The notes under the pieces were generated by a model, which was not told where the DNA came from, ran no database searches, and worked only from the letters and a program-made list of their open reading frames with translations. Source: Microbulbifer sediminum (lineage in GTDB: Bacteria > Pseudomonadota > Gammaproteobacteria > Pseudomonadales > Cellvibrionaceae). Taken from it: a DNA stretch of 64,000 nucleotides. Below are positions 25,230 through 34,679 of this stretch, in pieces; the first letter of the stretch is position 1; every line of letters begins with the position of its first letter. The position numbers were made by a program, and so were the translations under genes. The DNA is taken from positions 1 through 64,000 of the forward strand of contig NZ_JAJSAP010000005.1 of assembly GCF_021729035.1 (NCBI RefSeq), given 5' to 3'.

Positions 25230-28200
25230 TCAGTCCCGGTTGGGGACCTGGCCTTTCCCGTCACCTTCCAGGGTCTCGCTGGCACGCACCCGATGGAAAA
25301 CCGCGTACAGCACCGGTACGGCGATGAGTGTCAGCACCGTCGCGAAGCCCAGGCCGCCCATGATCGTCACCGCCATATCCGCGAAGAAGGCATCGAAGAG
25401 CAGCGGTGACATACCCAGGATAGTAGTCACTGCCGCCAGGAACACCGGCCGCAGTCGACTCACACTGGCCTGTTGAATCGCGGTCAGGCGCGGCAGGCCC
25501 GCATGGGTCTGTATCTGGATCTCATCCACCAGTACCACCGCGTTCTTGATCAGCATACCCGACAGGCTCAGCACCCCGAGCAGCGACATAAAGCCGAACG
25601 GCAGGCCGGAAGTGAGCAGGCCGATGACCACCCCCACCACCGACATGGGCACGACCAGCCAGATAATCAGCGGCTCGCGCCAGGTACCGAACAACAGGAT
25701 CGATACCAGGATCATGATCAGGAAACCAATCGGCAAACCCTTGCCCAGGGACTGCTGCGCTTCCGTGGAACGCTCATACTCGCCGCCATACTCCAGCTTG
25801 TAGCCGGGGGGCAGTTGCATACCGTCGGTCTCACCACGAATTCTCCCGAAGGCTGCCATGGCGGTCACGCCCTCCGGTGCATCACCGCTGATGGTAATCG
25901 TGGGGACGCGGTTGCGGCGCTGGATCAGCCCCTCCTCAGCGGTGGTTTCAAACTCCTCCACCAGCTGTCCGGCGGGAATATAACCCCGCTCATTGGGGCT
26001 CCATACCAGGCGGTCCGGTAACGACCCCACCCTGTTCCGATCCCCCTCGGGCAGGCGTGCAACAATCGGGATAATGCGGTCGCCGCTCTCAAACTCACCG
26101 ACCCGGTAGCCCTGGGTGGCGAACTGCACCGTGCGGCTGATGTCCGCCCCGGTTACCCCGGCAACCCGGGCCCGTTCCTCATCGAGCTGCGCGCGGATTG
26201 TCGGCTCGCGCCCGCGCCAGTCGTGGCGCACATCCTCCAGCCCCTTTTCACGGAACAATTGCTCCACGTTACCGGCCATCGCCCGCAGCTGCTTGAAATC
26301 GGGGCCGGATAGTCGCACCTCGACGTCGGCACCACCGCCCGGACCAAACACAATGCGCTTGAAAGTCACCAGTGCATCCGGGTTCGCATCGCGCAACTCG
26401 GCTTTCGCCCGCTCAATCAGCACCGGGATCTGCTCGCGGCTCTCCGTGCGCACGATCAACTGCCCGTAGGAGGGGTTGGGTGGCTCTGGCGCATAGGTAA
26501 GCATAAAGCGGTCTGCGCCGCGCCCGGTCACCGCGGTGACGGAAACCACGCTGTCCTGCGACTGCAGGAATTCCGTCGCTTCCTGCAGGGCGCGGTCGGT
26601 GCGCTCAATGTCACTGCCCTGGGGCAGGTGATAATTCACATAGAAGAGCGGCGCATTGGAATTGGGGAAGAACCCCTGCTTGACGAAGCCGAATGCCCAG
26701 TAACTGACTACTGTCACCGCCACCAGGACCGCGATGGTCAGCCCGCGCCGGCGCATTGCCCCGGACAGGGCATTGGCATACATCTGGTAAAAACGACCAC
26801 GGTACGGGTCATCCGAATCGGAATCCTTTCCCGGCCTGAACAGGTGATAACCCAGGTAGGGCGTGATGGTAATCGCCAGTACCCAGCTCAGCAGCAGCGA
26901 GATCCCGATAACTGCGAACAGGGAGAACAGGAACTCACCGGTGGCATCATCGGAGAGGCCGATACCGGAAAAAGCCATGATGCCGATAATGGTTGCGCCC
27001 AGCAGCGGCCAGAATGTCTGGCGCACCACCCGCGCGGCGGCGTGCTCGGGCTTCTCTTTCTTTTCCACCCCCATCAACATGCCCTCGGCCACTACAATGG
27101 CGTTGTCCACCAGCATGCCCATGGCAATGATCAACGCCCCGAGGGAGATCCTCTGCAGGTTCAGCCCCAGCAGGTTCATGATCAGGACAGTTCCCAGTAC
27201 CGTCAGCCCCAGCACGGCGCCGACCACGACCCCCGAGCGCCACCCCATAAACAGGCACAGCACCAGGATCACGATCACCACCGACGACACCAGGTTGAAC
27301 AGGAAGCCGTTAACACTGTCGGCCACCACCCGGTGTTGTTCGTAAATGGGGAATATCTCCACGCCGAGCGGCAGGCCCTGCTCCAGCTCCGCCAGTTTCT
27401 TTTCTACCGCCGTGCCCACGTCGACGATATTGGTGTCCTGGCCGCCGGCGATCCCGAGCAGGATCGCAGGCTTACCGTTGTAACGCGCAATAAAATCCGG
27501 GTTCTGCTCATAACCGATGGAGACATCGGCAATATCCCGCACGGCAAGCATGGCCGTGGAGCCGGGCACGCCGACCAGGATGTTGCGGATACTTTCCAGG
27601 TCATTGGCCGGGTTGTCCACCACGATACGTGTGCGCAGGTCCTTGCCTTCGATCTCACCCACCTGCTGGATGGAACTCTCTGCCTGCAATACCTGCGACA
27701 AATCGTCGAGGGAGAAACCCAGTTGCGCCAGCCGTGATTCATCGATATCGAGGAAGGCAACCTCATCAATCACCCCGGAACGGGAAACCTTGGCCACCCC
27801 TTCCACGGTCAGCAACTCACGGCGAATGGCCTTGGTGATGTCGCGCATCTCGCTTTTCGAGAATCCGTCCCCGGTGATGGCGTAATAAATCCCGAATACC
27901 TCACCAAAATCATCGTTCACCACCGGCGGCATTGCCCCACGGGGCAGTTGCCCCTGGGCATCGCGGACCTTGCGGCGCAGCTCATCCCAGATCTGGGGCA
28001 ACTGGTCCGAATCGTAGTGATCCTCGATTTCCACCCGGATTTCCGACATGCCCGGCCGGGAGGTGGAAGTAATATCCTTGAGTTGCCCGAGTTGCTGGAT
28101 GGCCACCTCGAGTTTTTCCGTGACCTCCTCTTCCACCTGGCGCGCACTGGCGCCCGGGTATGCAGTGAATACCCGCGCCTCCTTGATGGTGAATGCCGGG

Positions 28201-28310
28201 TCTTCCAGGCGCCCGATGTCGGCAATGCCCCAGAGTCCACCCAGCAGGCAGATCAGCATCAGCAGCCAGGCGTAGACCGGCTGCCGGATAAATACCTCAG
28301 ATATCTTCAC
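25230..28310 (-). CDS. RND efflux permease (HAE1-like)
   Basis: A 1026-residue multidrug-type RND pump. The N-terminal helix with RQPVYAWLLMLICLL, then DPAFTIKEARVFTAYPGAS and the porter domain, are typical of the HAE1 group that includes VexF-like permeases. TM4 reads GMLVDNAIVVAEG, with Asp-Asn in place of the Asp-Asp of AcrB. Last gene of a tetR-adaptor-permease operon, 23 bases after the adaptor. No outer-membrane partner is encoded here, so it probably borrows a TolC-like channel. Substrate unknown. Confidence 0.9.
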   Translation of the reverse strand: MKISEVFIRQPVYAWLLMLICLLGGLWGIADIGRLEDPAFTIKEARVFTAYPGASARQVEEEVTEKLEVAIQQLGQLKDITSTSRPGMSEIRVEIEDHYDSDQLPQIWDELRRKVRDAQGQLPRGAMPPVVNDDFGEVFGIYYAITGDGFSKSEMRDITKAIRRELLTVEGVAKVSRSGVIDEVAFLDIDESRLAQLGFSLDDLSQVLQAESSIQQVGEIEGKDLRTRIVVDNPANDLESIRNILVGVPGSTAMLAVRDIADVSIGYEQNPDFIARYNGKPAILLGIAGGQDTNIVDVGTAVEKKLAELEQGLPLGVEIFPIYEQHRVVADSVNGFLFNLVSSVVIVILVLCLFMGWRSGVVVGAVLGLTVLGTVLIMNLLGLNLQRISLGALIIAMGMLVDNAIVVAEGMLMGVEKKEKPEHAAARVVRQTFWPLLGATIIGIMAFSGIGLSDDATGEFLFSLFAVIGISLLLSWVLAITITPYLGYHLFRPGKDSDSDDPYRGRFYQMYANALSGAMRRRGLTIAVLVAVTVVSYWAFGFVKQGFFPNSNAPLFYVNYHLPQGSDIERTDRALQEATEFLQSQDSVVSVTAVTGRGADRFMLTYAPEPPNPSYGQLIVRTESREQIPVLIERAKAELRDANPDALVTFKRIVFGPGGGADVEVRLSGPDFKQLRAMAGNVEQLFREKGLEDVRHDWRGREPTIRAQLDEERARVAGVTGADISRTVQFATQGYRVGEFESGDRIIPIVARLPEGDRNRVGSLPDRLVWSPNERGYIPAGQLVEEFETTAEEGLIQRRNRVPTITISGDAPEGVTAMAAFGRIRGETDGMQLPPGYKLEYGGEYERSTEAQQSLGKGLPIGFLIMILVSILLFGTWREPLIIWLVVPMSVVGVVIGLLTSGLPFGFMSLLGVLSLSGMLIKNAVVLVDEIQIQTHAGLPRLTAIQQASVSRLRPVFLAAVTTILGMSPLLFDAFFADMAVTIMGGLGFATVLTLIAVPVLYAVFHRVRASETLEGDGKGQVPNRD

Positions 28311-28333
28311 CGCAAGTCCCCCTGAAAATCCGC

Positions 28334-29407
28334 TTACTGCTGCCGGCCGTTACCGGCATAGTTCCTCACCTTCGCACCGTCGTAGAGGTGCTGCCCACCG
28401 GCGGCCACCAGCCGGACACCGGGCTGCAGGCCCTCGGTCACCTGGACGGTATTACCGTCAGTGGGGCCCAGTGCCACGTTAACCCGGGATACGGTGAGGT
28501 TTTCATCAATTTGCCAGACATAGGGGGTGCCATCGGCGTTGGTCTGTACCGCGGACAGGGGCACGCGCATCTCCCCCTGCGCCTGCTTCAGGCGCAGCTT
28601 TACCCGCGCCGTCATGCCGGGCAGTATCTGCACGTTTTCCGGGCGCGGCATGCCCAGCTCTACCAGGTAGGTCTGGGTGACACTATCGGCTTCCGCCTGG
28701 TGCTCGCGGTACTCAAGCGGGAATTCCTGTCCGGGAAGGAATTCGAAGCTGGCGGTAATGGACTCCACCCGGTCGGCATCGATGGTGGCCAACAGCTTTT
28801 CCGGTACCGAGACCTGGACGCGCACCTCCGATACATTCTGCAGACGCACAATGCCCTGCCCCGGCTTCACGTTGGTGTAATTCTCCACCAGCTGCCGGGT
28901 TACCAGTGCATCAAACGGGACGGACAGCCTGGTATAGGCCAGTTCCTGCTGGGCATTTTCCAGCGCCACCTGCGCCAGCTCGTAATTGCTCTCGGTTTCA
29001 TCCAGCTGTTGCGCGGAAATCATGTCCCGTTTTTCCAGGGCCCGCTGACGCTTCAGGGTCTTCTCCAGCAACTGCACATTGACCCGGGCTTCTTTTACCC
29101 GGCGACGGAAATCCGTGGCATCCAATGCTGCAATGAGCTTGCCCCTGGGGATGATCTCACCCTCGCTGAACTTCACCTCCTCCAGTTTGCCCCCCACCTG
29201 GAACGACAGGTCCACGGTCTGCACCGCTTTTACCCGGCCGGCAAACTGGCGTGACGTAACATCGCCGCTGCTGGAGACGGTGGCGATCTTCACCGGCCAC
29301 ACGCGCTCCGCTTGCTCCTGCCCTGCCTCCCTGTCACTGCAGGCAGCGATTGTCACAATCGCCACGAGCGCCACCAGCAAGCGGCTGGCTTTACCAAAAA
29401 ATTCCAT
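28334..29407 (-). CDS. RND periplasmic adaptor (membrane-fusion) lipoprotein
   Basis: A 357-residue adaptor with a lipobox near residue 22 (TIAACS). Biotinyl-lipoyl-like halves flank a helical hairpin: VDLSFQVGGKLEEV, then LEKTLKRQRALEKRDMISAQQ (hairpin), then LSVPFDALVTRQLVENY. The beta-barrel and membrane-proximal domain end near residue 350. I prefer ATG 29407, directly before the signal peptide; an ATG seven codons earlier is possible. It works with the permease immediately downstream. Confidence 0.9.
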   Translation of the reverse strand: MEFFGKASRLLVALVAIVTIAACSDREAGQEQAERVWPVKIATVSSSGDVTSRQFAGRVKAVQTVDLSFQVGGKLEEVKFSEGEIIPRGKLIAALDATDFRRRVKEARVNVQLLEKTLKRQRALEKRDMISAQQLDETESNYELAQVALENAQQELAYTRLSVPFDALVTRQLVENYTNVKPGQGIVRLQNVSEVRVQVSVPEKLLATIDADRVESITASFEFLPGQEFPLEYREHQAEADSVTQTYLVELGMPRPENVQILPGMTARVKLRLKQAQGEMRVPLSAVQTNADGTPYVWQIDENLTVSRVNVALGPTDGNTVQVTEGLQPGVRLVAAGGQHLYDGAKVRNYAGNGRQQ

Positions 29408-29464
29408 ATTCAGGTCCCACAAGATCATTGGATAAAAAATCGGAAAATGGGCGGGAGCCCACAG

Positions 29465-29992
29465 TCAGTCGAGCTCTTTGCACATAGCCAGCAACCGCTC
29501 ACGCAACCGGTCGATCGCAGGATCGCCCGGCTCCATCACGCCGAGTACGCGGCCGAGGAAAATACCCCGTGCGGCGGACAGCAACAGCAGCGCAAGCTCG
29601 GGATCGCCGGACTGATCACAGACCTCCCGGCGCACCCGTGCCTCCTTGGCCTTGATCGGCTCCAGCAGCGAGGGATCTTCGGCCACCGCGGCAATCAGCG
29701 AGCGCGGCAGGCCCTCATCATTCTCCATCAGCGCGAACATGCACTGGACCCGCGCGGCCAGTTCGCTGCCCGGCCCCTCACCGCACTCGAGGCGGATAGC
29801 CTCTTCCTGCTCGATAGCGGACTCGAGCATGGCCTTCAGCAGCGCCTGTTTGGTGCGGAAGTGATGCAACAGGCCGCCCTTGCTCAGGCCGCACTGCGCG
29901 GCTACCGCATCGAGCGTGAGCTTGCGCGCGCCCTTCTCCCGGATCACCTCCTCGGCGGCCCGGATAATGGTGTCTTTGTCGACTCTGGACAC
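29465..29992 (-). CDS. TetR/AcrR-family repressor
   Basis: A 175-residue regulator. Residues 5-50 form the TetR helix-turn-helix (IIRAAEEVIREKGARKLTL, then GLSKGGLLHHFRTKQALL). The C-terminal ligand-binding domain has the ERG-like pattern of TetR_C_6 proteins. GTG 29992 has GGAGG five bases upstream, so the frame extending to 30028 is not needed. An 18-bp palindrome 28 bases upstream is a likely operator, implying self-control and control of the pump genes that follow. Confidence 0.9.
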   Translation of the reverse strand: MSRVDKDTIIRAAEEVIREKGARKLTLDAVAAQCGLSKGGLLHHFRTKQALLKAMLESAIEQEEAIRLECGEGPGSELAARVQCMFALMENDEGLPRSLIAAVAEDPSLLEPIKAKEARVRREVCDQSGDPELALLLLSAARGIFLGRVLGVMEPGDPAIDRLRERLLAMCKELD

Positions 29993-30019
29993 GTGACCCT
30001 CCAGACACTTTCGGTCAAA

Positions 30020-30037
30020 ACCAACCAACTGGTCGGT
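30020..30037. promoter_or_regulatory. TetR-type operator palindrome
   Basis: ACCAACCAACTGGTCGGT pairs with its own reverse complement at 14 of 18 positions and resembles the ACCGACCAGTTGGT-type operators of TetR repressors of RND pumps. It is just upstream of tetR and its pump operon. Confidence 0.6.
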
Positions 30038-30224
30038 ATGGTAGCAGTGCGAATCCGCGCGTCAATAGACAGAATGTGACAATGCGCCGCCACCAGCAGT
30101 CCCTGACGCGGTATTCCCCTCTTATAGCGGGGCAACGCGGGGCTGACCTGCCATCCGCGCGCCCACCAATGGCTATGCTTGGGTTTCAGTTGTGTAACTT
30201 CAGCATCCTTGAGGCGGTCCCCCC

Positions 30225-31529
30225 TTGGGCTCGGCAAAGAACACGCTCGGATTCAACGGCACTTGGTCTATGGCCGTCGGCGGCATGATTGGCGGTGGGA
30301 TCTTCTCCACCCTCGGGGTTGTCGTCGCGATAGCCGGCCCATGGGCCTGGCTCAGCTTCCTGGTGGCGGGGCTGATCGCCCTCGCTGCCGGTTACAGCTA
30401 TGCCGGCCTCGCCGTGCATTACCAGGAAGGCGGCGGCGCCTTTACCTTCCTGAACCGGGTGGGGGCGCACCACCTGGCCGGTAGCCTGGTGTGGGTACTG
30501 ACCGCCGGTTACGTGCTGACCAACGCGGTATATGCATTTACCTTCGGCCAATACCTTGGCCATGTGGTCGACCTGGGGGCCTGGTTCCCGCGGGCAGTCA
30601 GCGTCGCGGTCATGCTGGCATTCATCGGCCTGAACCTGCGCAGCGTCGGCGAGGCCGGCGGCGTGGAAATATTCCTGGTCTGGGCAAAGCTGCTGGTGCT
30701 GGCGGGTCTCGCCGCCTGGGGGCTCGCCCAGTGGGACCCCCCAATGCTGTCGCGCGGCTTGCCCGATGCGGGACTGACGGCCGCCATATTCGGCGCGGTC
30801 TCAGTATTCATGGCCTATGAAGGCTTCCAGCTGATCAGCTACGACTACGAGGCGATCGACTCTGTAGAACGGACGCTACCCCGGGCCATGCTGTCGGCAA
30901 TCGCGGTGGTGATCGTGGTCTATATACTGGTTGCCGTGGGGACGACGATGCTGATCGGTGCCGACCAGGTTGTCCGGCACGAGGAGGTTGCCCTGGCCTA
31001 CGCCGGCCGGGAGGCATTAGGGCTTGCGGGGCTGGTGATCGTCACCATCGCCGCCGCCTTCTCTACGGGGTCTGCAATCAACGCGACCCTGTTTGCCACC
31101 GCCCGCCTCACCCACCGGGTAACCCGCGGGGGGCAATTCCCGGCGTTCCTCGATCACAGGAACAGCTTTGATGTGCCCGACCGTGCGGTAATTGCCCTGG
31201 GCACTGCTGCCGCAATCCTGGCGGCGATAGGAAACCTGACTGCGCTGGTGGAGGCCGCAAGCCTTGCCTTCCTCATTACTTTCGCCGTGGTCTGTGCGCT
31301 GGCATTCCAGAAATCCGCAGGGCACCGTGCAATCACCGGCTTTGGCGCTGTCAGCGCGGCTGTCGCCGCCGTCGCGTTAATGAAAGAACTGCTGGAGACC
31401 TCGCCCATAGCCCTGCTCATGCTGGCGCTCCTTGCCCTGGTAGCGGTCTTCGTCCGCCCATGGATCCTCAAGCATGTGGAAACCCGGTCGCCGGACGAGG
31501 AGAACAGCAGTGCCGGCAACAGGGATTGA
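30225..31529 (+). CDS. APC-family amino acid/polyamine permease
   Basis: A 434-residue secondary transporter with about twelve membrane helices. The TM1 signature GGMIGGGIFSTLG is characteristic of the APC superfamily, and SVFMAYEGFQLISYDYEA in TM6 fits the substrate-site helix. The start codon is TTG at 30225 with GAGG about ten bases upstream; no better start exists before the TM1 motif. Substrate (amino acid, polyamine or other) cannot be told. It is divergent from the tetR operon, and the tetR operator lies about 190 bases upstream. Confidence 0.85.
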   Translation: MGSAKNTLGFNGTWSMAVGGMIGGGIFSTLGVVVAIAGPWAWLSFLVAGLIALAAGYSYAGLAVHYQEGGGAFTFLNRVGAHHLAGSLVWVLTAGYVLTNAVYAFTFGQYLGHVVDLGAWFPRAVSVAVMLAFIGLNLRSVGEAGGVEIFLVWAKLLVLAGLAAWGLAQWDPPMLSRGLPDAGLTAAIFGAVSVFMAYEGFQLISYDYEAIDSVERTLPRAMLSAIAVVIVVYILVAVGTTMLIGADQVVRHEEVALAYAGREALGLAGLVIVTIAAAFSTGSAINATLFATARLTHRVTRGGQFPAFLDHRNSFDVPDRAVIALGTAAAILAAIGNLTALVEAASLAFLITFAVVCALAFQKSAGHRAITGFGAVSAAVAAVALMKELLETSPIALLMLALLALVAVFVRPWILKHVETRSPDEENSSAGNRD

Positions 31530-31760
31530 CGCCGGCCTGCGGGATGCGGTGATTCGGAGGTGGCCGTACTGCATCGGAATAGAGAGCCCAACGAGCGCAA
31601 CCAGGCCGCCCCGGGACCAGGCCCGAACCATGCCATTCATATCCCCATCCGGGCAGTGGCGGCAATTCACGTAGTTGCGGCCATGGCTTAAGCACCTGTC
31701 CCACCCGGCGACGGAACTGTTAACATCAGGGCCTGTAAGCAACGCACGGGTCCATACGCA

Positions 31761-32141
31761 ATGCCCCACCGCCCCTGCCCCTGCTGCTCAGGTAAAACCT
31801 TTGGGCAGTGCTGCCAGCTCTATCTTTCCGGCAAGGCCTACCCCAACACTGCCGAAGCCCTGATGCGCAGCCGCTTCAGTGCCTTTGTAACCGGCAATTT
31901 GCCCTACCTGCGCAAGACGTGGCATCCGGACACCTGCCCCGACCTGTCGGCCGACGACCTGGACACACGCTGGACACGGCTCGAGGTGGTTCGCAGTAAA
32001 CGGGGCCTGAAAAAATCGATAGTCGAGTTCCGGGCCTACTTCGAGGGTGAAAGCGGTGAGCGGGAGATGCACGAGATCTCACTGTTCAGGCTTTACCGGA
32101 AGCGCTGGGTGTATGTGGAGCCGCTGCAGGAGTGGCCGTGA
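31761..32141 (+). CDS. ychJ: YchJ-family SEC-C motif protein
   Basis: A 126-residue YchJ/UPF0225 protein. The N-terminal SEC-C zinc motif is CPCCSGKTFGQCC, followed by the family-typical ALMRSRFSAFV and an NTF2-like fold ending RWVYVEP. The C-terminal SEC-C copy found in E. coli YchJ is missing, as in many short homologues. Role unknown; SEC-C motifs bind zinc and mediate protein contacts in SecA. ATG 31761 has no strong ribosome site. Confidence 0.85.
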   Translation: MPHRPCPCCSGKTFGQCCQLYLSGKAYPNTAEALMRSRFSAFVTGNLPYLRKTWHPDTCPDLSADDLDTRWTRLEVVRSKRGLKKSIVEFRAYFEGESGEREMHEISLFRLYRKRWVYVEPLQEWP

Positions 32142-32208
32142 GTAGTAGCGGGAGAACAAATTAAGGCGCTGCGGGTCCGACATGGACGCAACCGGATAAC
32201 CAGGACAA

Positions 32209-33648
32209 GTGGACGTGAAAATGACTTCCAGGGCCGGACGCCCGCTCGCACTGCTGTTAACCGCACTGCTGGCCGGCTGTGCCAGCAACGAGATAGTACT
32301 GCCAGGCTACCAGAACCAGCCCACCACAGACCCACTCAACTGTGAGAGCTACTCCCTCGCCCACGACGCCAGGACCCGGCGCGACGGCGACTTTACCCTG
32401 ATTCTGACGTTTTCCGGCGGCGGGCATCGCGCCGCTGCCCTCGCCTACGGTGTCATGCTGGGCCTGAGGGAAATCACCATTACCACCACACAGGGAAAGC
32501 GCCAGAGTCTCCTGGATGAGGCGGACATGATCAGCTCGGTGTCGGGGGGCAGCTTCCCGGCGGCCTACTATGGCCTCTACGGTGACCGGATTTTCTCCGA
32601 CTTCGAGGGCAGCTTCCTGCGCGCTGATGTATCCCGCAGCCTGGTAAAGCGGTTGCTGGACCCGTCGGCCCTGCTCGGTGAGCGCAACCGCACAGACCAT
32701 GTCGTCAGCTATTTTGAGGAAACACTGTTCCGCAACAAGACATTCGCCGATCTGAAACAGGCAGGCGGCCCGCTGATTGTGATCAACGCCACCGACCTGG
32801 GGCGGGGAGTACGGTTCTCTTTCCTGCAGGAATACTTCGACCTGCTGTGCTCGGATATCGACAGCTACCCGGTTGCGCGGGCTGTCACCGCTTCTGCCGC
32901 AGTGCCACTGGTGTTCAATCCCGTGGTACTGAGGAACTTCGGTAACTGCCGTCCCGCATGCCAATCCATGGAGCTGCTCCAGGCGGCACAACAGGATCAC
33001 GAGTCAAGCCAGGTTCGCGAGCTTGTCCGCGACTTGCAGAGCTATGGCGACGAGCAGGCGCGGCCGTTTGTCCACCTGATCGACGGCGGTATTACCGACA
33101 ACCTGGGGCTGATGGCCATTTACGAAATGGTGGAAATTACCGGGGGCGCCCCCGAGTTCATCAGGCGACTGCGCGCAAAGGCGAATCCGAACCTTGCGGT
33201 GATCACAGTGGACGCCGCAACCAACGCGCCCACCGTCATAGAGCAGTCGAGCCGGCCCCCGACGGTGAAAGACACCATAAACGCCGTTACCGATGTCCAG
33301 CTGCATCGATACAACGCCGCCACCATTGACCTGATGGGGGACCGGCTGGAACGCTGGACCGGGGAACTCGCGGCCCAGGGCATCAATGTCACACCGCACT
33401 TTGTCAGGATTGGATTCGGCAACCTGCCGGAGGCCGAGCGTCGCTACTTTGACAGTATCCCGACCGGCCTGTCCCTCACCGATATACAGGCAACCACACT
33501 GATCAACACCGGGCGCTCGTTGCTGTTCAACAACCCGGACTTCCAGCGACTGGTGCAAGCGGTGGGCGCGCAGATTCCCGACACGCCTGTACCGGTAGCC
33601 GGTGCGGCTTCCCTGCCGGCACCCGGAGCAGGGAACGGCAACCAGTAG
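32209..33648 (+). CDS. Patatin-like phospholipase lipoprotein
   Basis: A 479-residue predicted lipoprotein with a patatin (Ser-Asp dyad) domain. Signal and lipobox: LLTALLAGCAS. The oxyanion loop is FSGGGHRAAAL, the nucleophile elbow is SVSGGSF (Ser expected at its centre), and the catalytic Asp is in DGGITDN. Such enzymes hydrolyse acyl esters of phospholipids. Three starts are possible (GTG 32209, GTG 32215, ATG 32221); AGGA at 32202-32205 best suits GTG 32215. It probably acts on the inner face of the outer membrane or in the periplasm. Confidence 0.88.
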   Translation: MDVKMTSRAGRPLALLLTALLAGCASNEIVLPGYQNQPTTDPLNCESYSLAHDARTRRDGDFTLILTFSGGGHRAAALAYGVMLGLREITITTTQGKRQSLLDEADMISSVSGGSFPAAYYGLYGDRIFSDFEGSFLRADVSRSLVKRLLDPSALLGERNRTDHVVSYFEETLFRNKTFADLKQAGGPLIVINATDLGRGVRFSFLQEYFDLLCSDIDSYPVARAVTASAAVPLVFNPVVLRNFGNCRPACQSMELLQAAQQDHESSQVRELVRDLQSYGDEQARPFVHLIDGGITDNLGLMAIYEMVEITGGAPEFIRRLRAKANPNLAVITVDAATNAPTVIEQSSRPPTVKDTINAVTDVQLHRYNAATIDLMGDRLERWTGELAAQGINVTPHFVRIGFGNLPEAERRYFDSIPTGLSLTDIQATTLINTGRSLLFNNPDFQRLVQAVGAQIPDTPVPVAGAASLPAPGAGNGNQ

Positions 33649-33744
33649 AAATCTGCGGTAGCCGCCACCGTCGCGCTCTTTCTTATCCGGGCCCGTTACA
33701 GGCAGGCACATGCCAACCCCCTGTGACCCGGGCGGCATGGGCCT

Positions 33745-34044
33745 CTAACTTTTCCGCAGCGCCGGGTGCTTTCTGAACAGCCTGCCCACTCCGGGAGCGA
33801 AACGTTTGCAGGCAGCTTCCCGGGCATTGGCCAGCATGTGTCTGGCCTTGCACTCGTGGGCTTTCACCTCAATGGCATCCCGCAGTGGCTGCAGGCTGTC
33901 CGCTAGCAGGTTGGCGCGCGGCGTTACGCATACGGTATTCGCGCCACTGCCTGTATCCACTGCAACAGCTGCGGGAAGAATCATCCCCAACATCGCAATC
34001 ACAGAGTCCGCAGTGACGCCTGTACCCTGGTATACATCCGGCAT
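33745..34044 (-). CDS. Hypothetical protein, uncertain
   Basis: An open frame of 99 residues, with an internal Met start (about residue 18) leading into a hydrophobic stretch LGMILPAAVAV that could be a signal peptide. The remainder is basic and contains two Cys. There is no ribosome site and the opposite strand is open over the same stretch, so coding is doubtful. No family recognised. Confidence 0.3.
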   Translation of the reverse strand: MPDVYQGTGVTADSVIAMLGMILPAAVAVDTGSGANTVCVTPRANLLADSLQPLRDAIEVKAHECKARHMLANAREAACKRFAPGVGRLFRKHPALRKS

Positions 34045-34111
34045 CCAGGGGTAATACGCATGACATCCTTGAAATTCCTCCTCCCATTTTCATGGTCTCC
34101 TGCCCCCTGCC

Positions 34112-34138
34112 GGCACGCCCGACAGGAATCGAACCTGG
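34112..34138 (-). other. tRNA-Arg 3'-end-like fragment
   Basis: On the minus strand these bases read CCAGGTTCGATTCCTG followed by TCGGGCGTGCC, which closely resembles the T-arm and 3' acceptor strand of a gammaproteobacterial tRNA-Arg. The bases upstream do not form a D-arm, anticodon arm or matching 5' acceptor strand, so it is not a complete tRNA. It may be a remnant of an integrative-element attachment site. Confidence 0.5.
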
Positions 34139-34187
34139 CCCCATGGATTTCGATGAGCCAGGCTCAGCCAGTCAAGCGGTGGGCACA

Positions 34188-34478
34188 TTAAATACGGATA
34201 AAATTGACCCGGTCCGCAGTCCGGTAGCCGCGACCGAGCAAATACTGCATTGCCAGGTGACGATCCACCGGGGCAACCTGGCTGATCACAACACGCCCCG
34301 GCAGGGTGCGATTGCAATTTGCCCAGGCCAGGAAACCCACCAGGGACTCACGACTGGGCGTTGGTTGCAGAACCTGTAAAACCGTGACGGGAAACTCCCG
34401 CAAGAGTCGCTTCGCCGCAATATAGTTCGTTGCGCCAAGACATCCCTGCTCGAGACGGGCACCGATTATCAGCCTCAT
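34188..34478 (-). CDS. Hypothetical 96-residue protein
   Basis: Starts at ATG 34478 with a strong purine-rich ribosome site (GGAGGAGGGAGGG). The product is basic, without signal peptide or membrane helix, and has motifs RLIIGARLEQG and AMQYLLGRGYRTADRV. No family recognised. The frame stays open upstream to 34712 through a terminator hairpin, which argues against a longer protein. Confidence 0.45.
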   Translation of the reverse strand: MRLIIGARLEQGCLGATNYIAAKRLLREFPVTVLQVLQPTPSRESLVGFLAWANCNRTLPGRVVISQVAPVDRHLAMQYLLGRGYRTADRVNFIRI

Positions 34479-34646
34479 ATTGATACCCTCCCTCCTCCGG
34501 GATTTCCTCTTCGGCCAGGCACAGGGTTCAAGCCTGTGAGGTCTCCCGCAAATACGAATGCGCTTTACAGGCCCCGCCATATAACGGAATTGATTTCCGG
34601 ACAACGGCCCACAGGCCAGTTCCCAGTGCACTTTCTGCCAGACATA

Positions 34647-34679
34647 AAAAAACCCGGATGGCGGGAAGCCAACCGGGTC
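34647..34679 (-). terminator. Rho-independent terminator (minus strand)
   Basis: On the minus strand: ACCCGG stem paired with CCGGGT, an inner TGGC/GCCA stem, then seven T. It ends some transcript arising to its right, where no firm gene is seen. Confidence 0.75.

Noticed and set aside
34110-34190. Complete tRNA gene on the minus strand
   Set aside because: Only the T-arm and 3' acceptor strand are recognisable; no anticodon arm or matching 5' acceptor strand can be folded.
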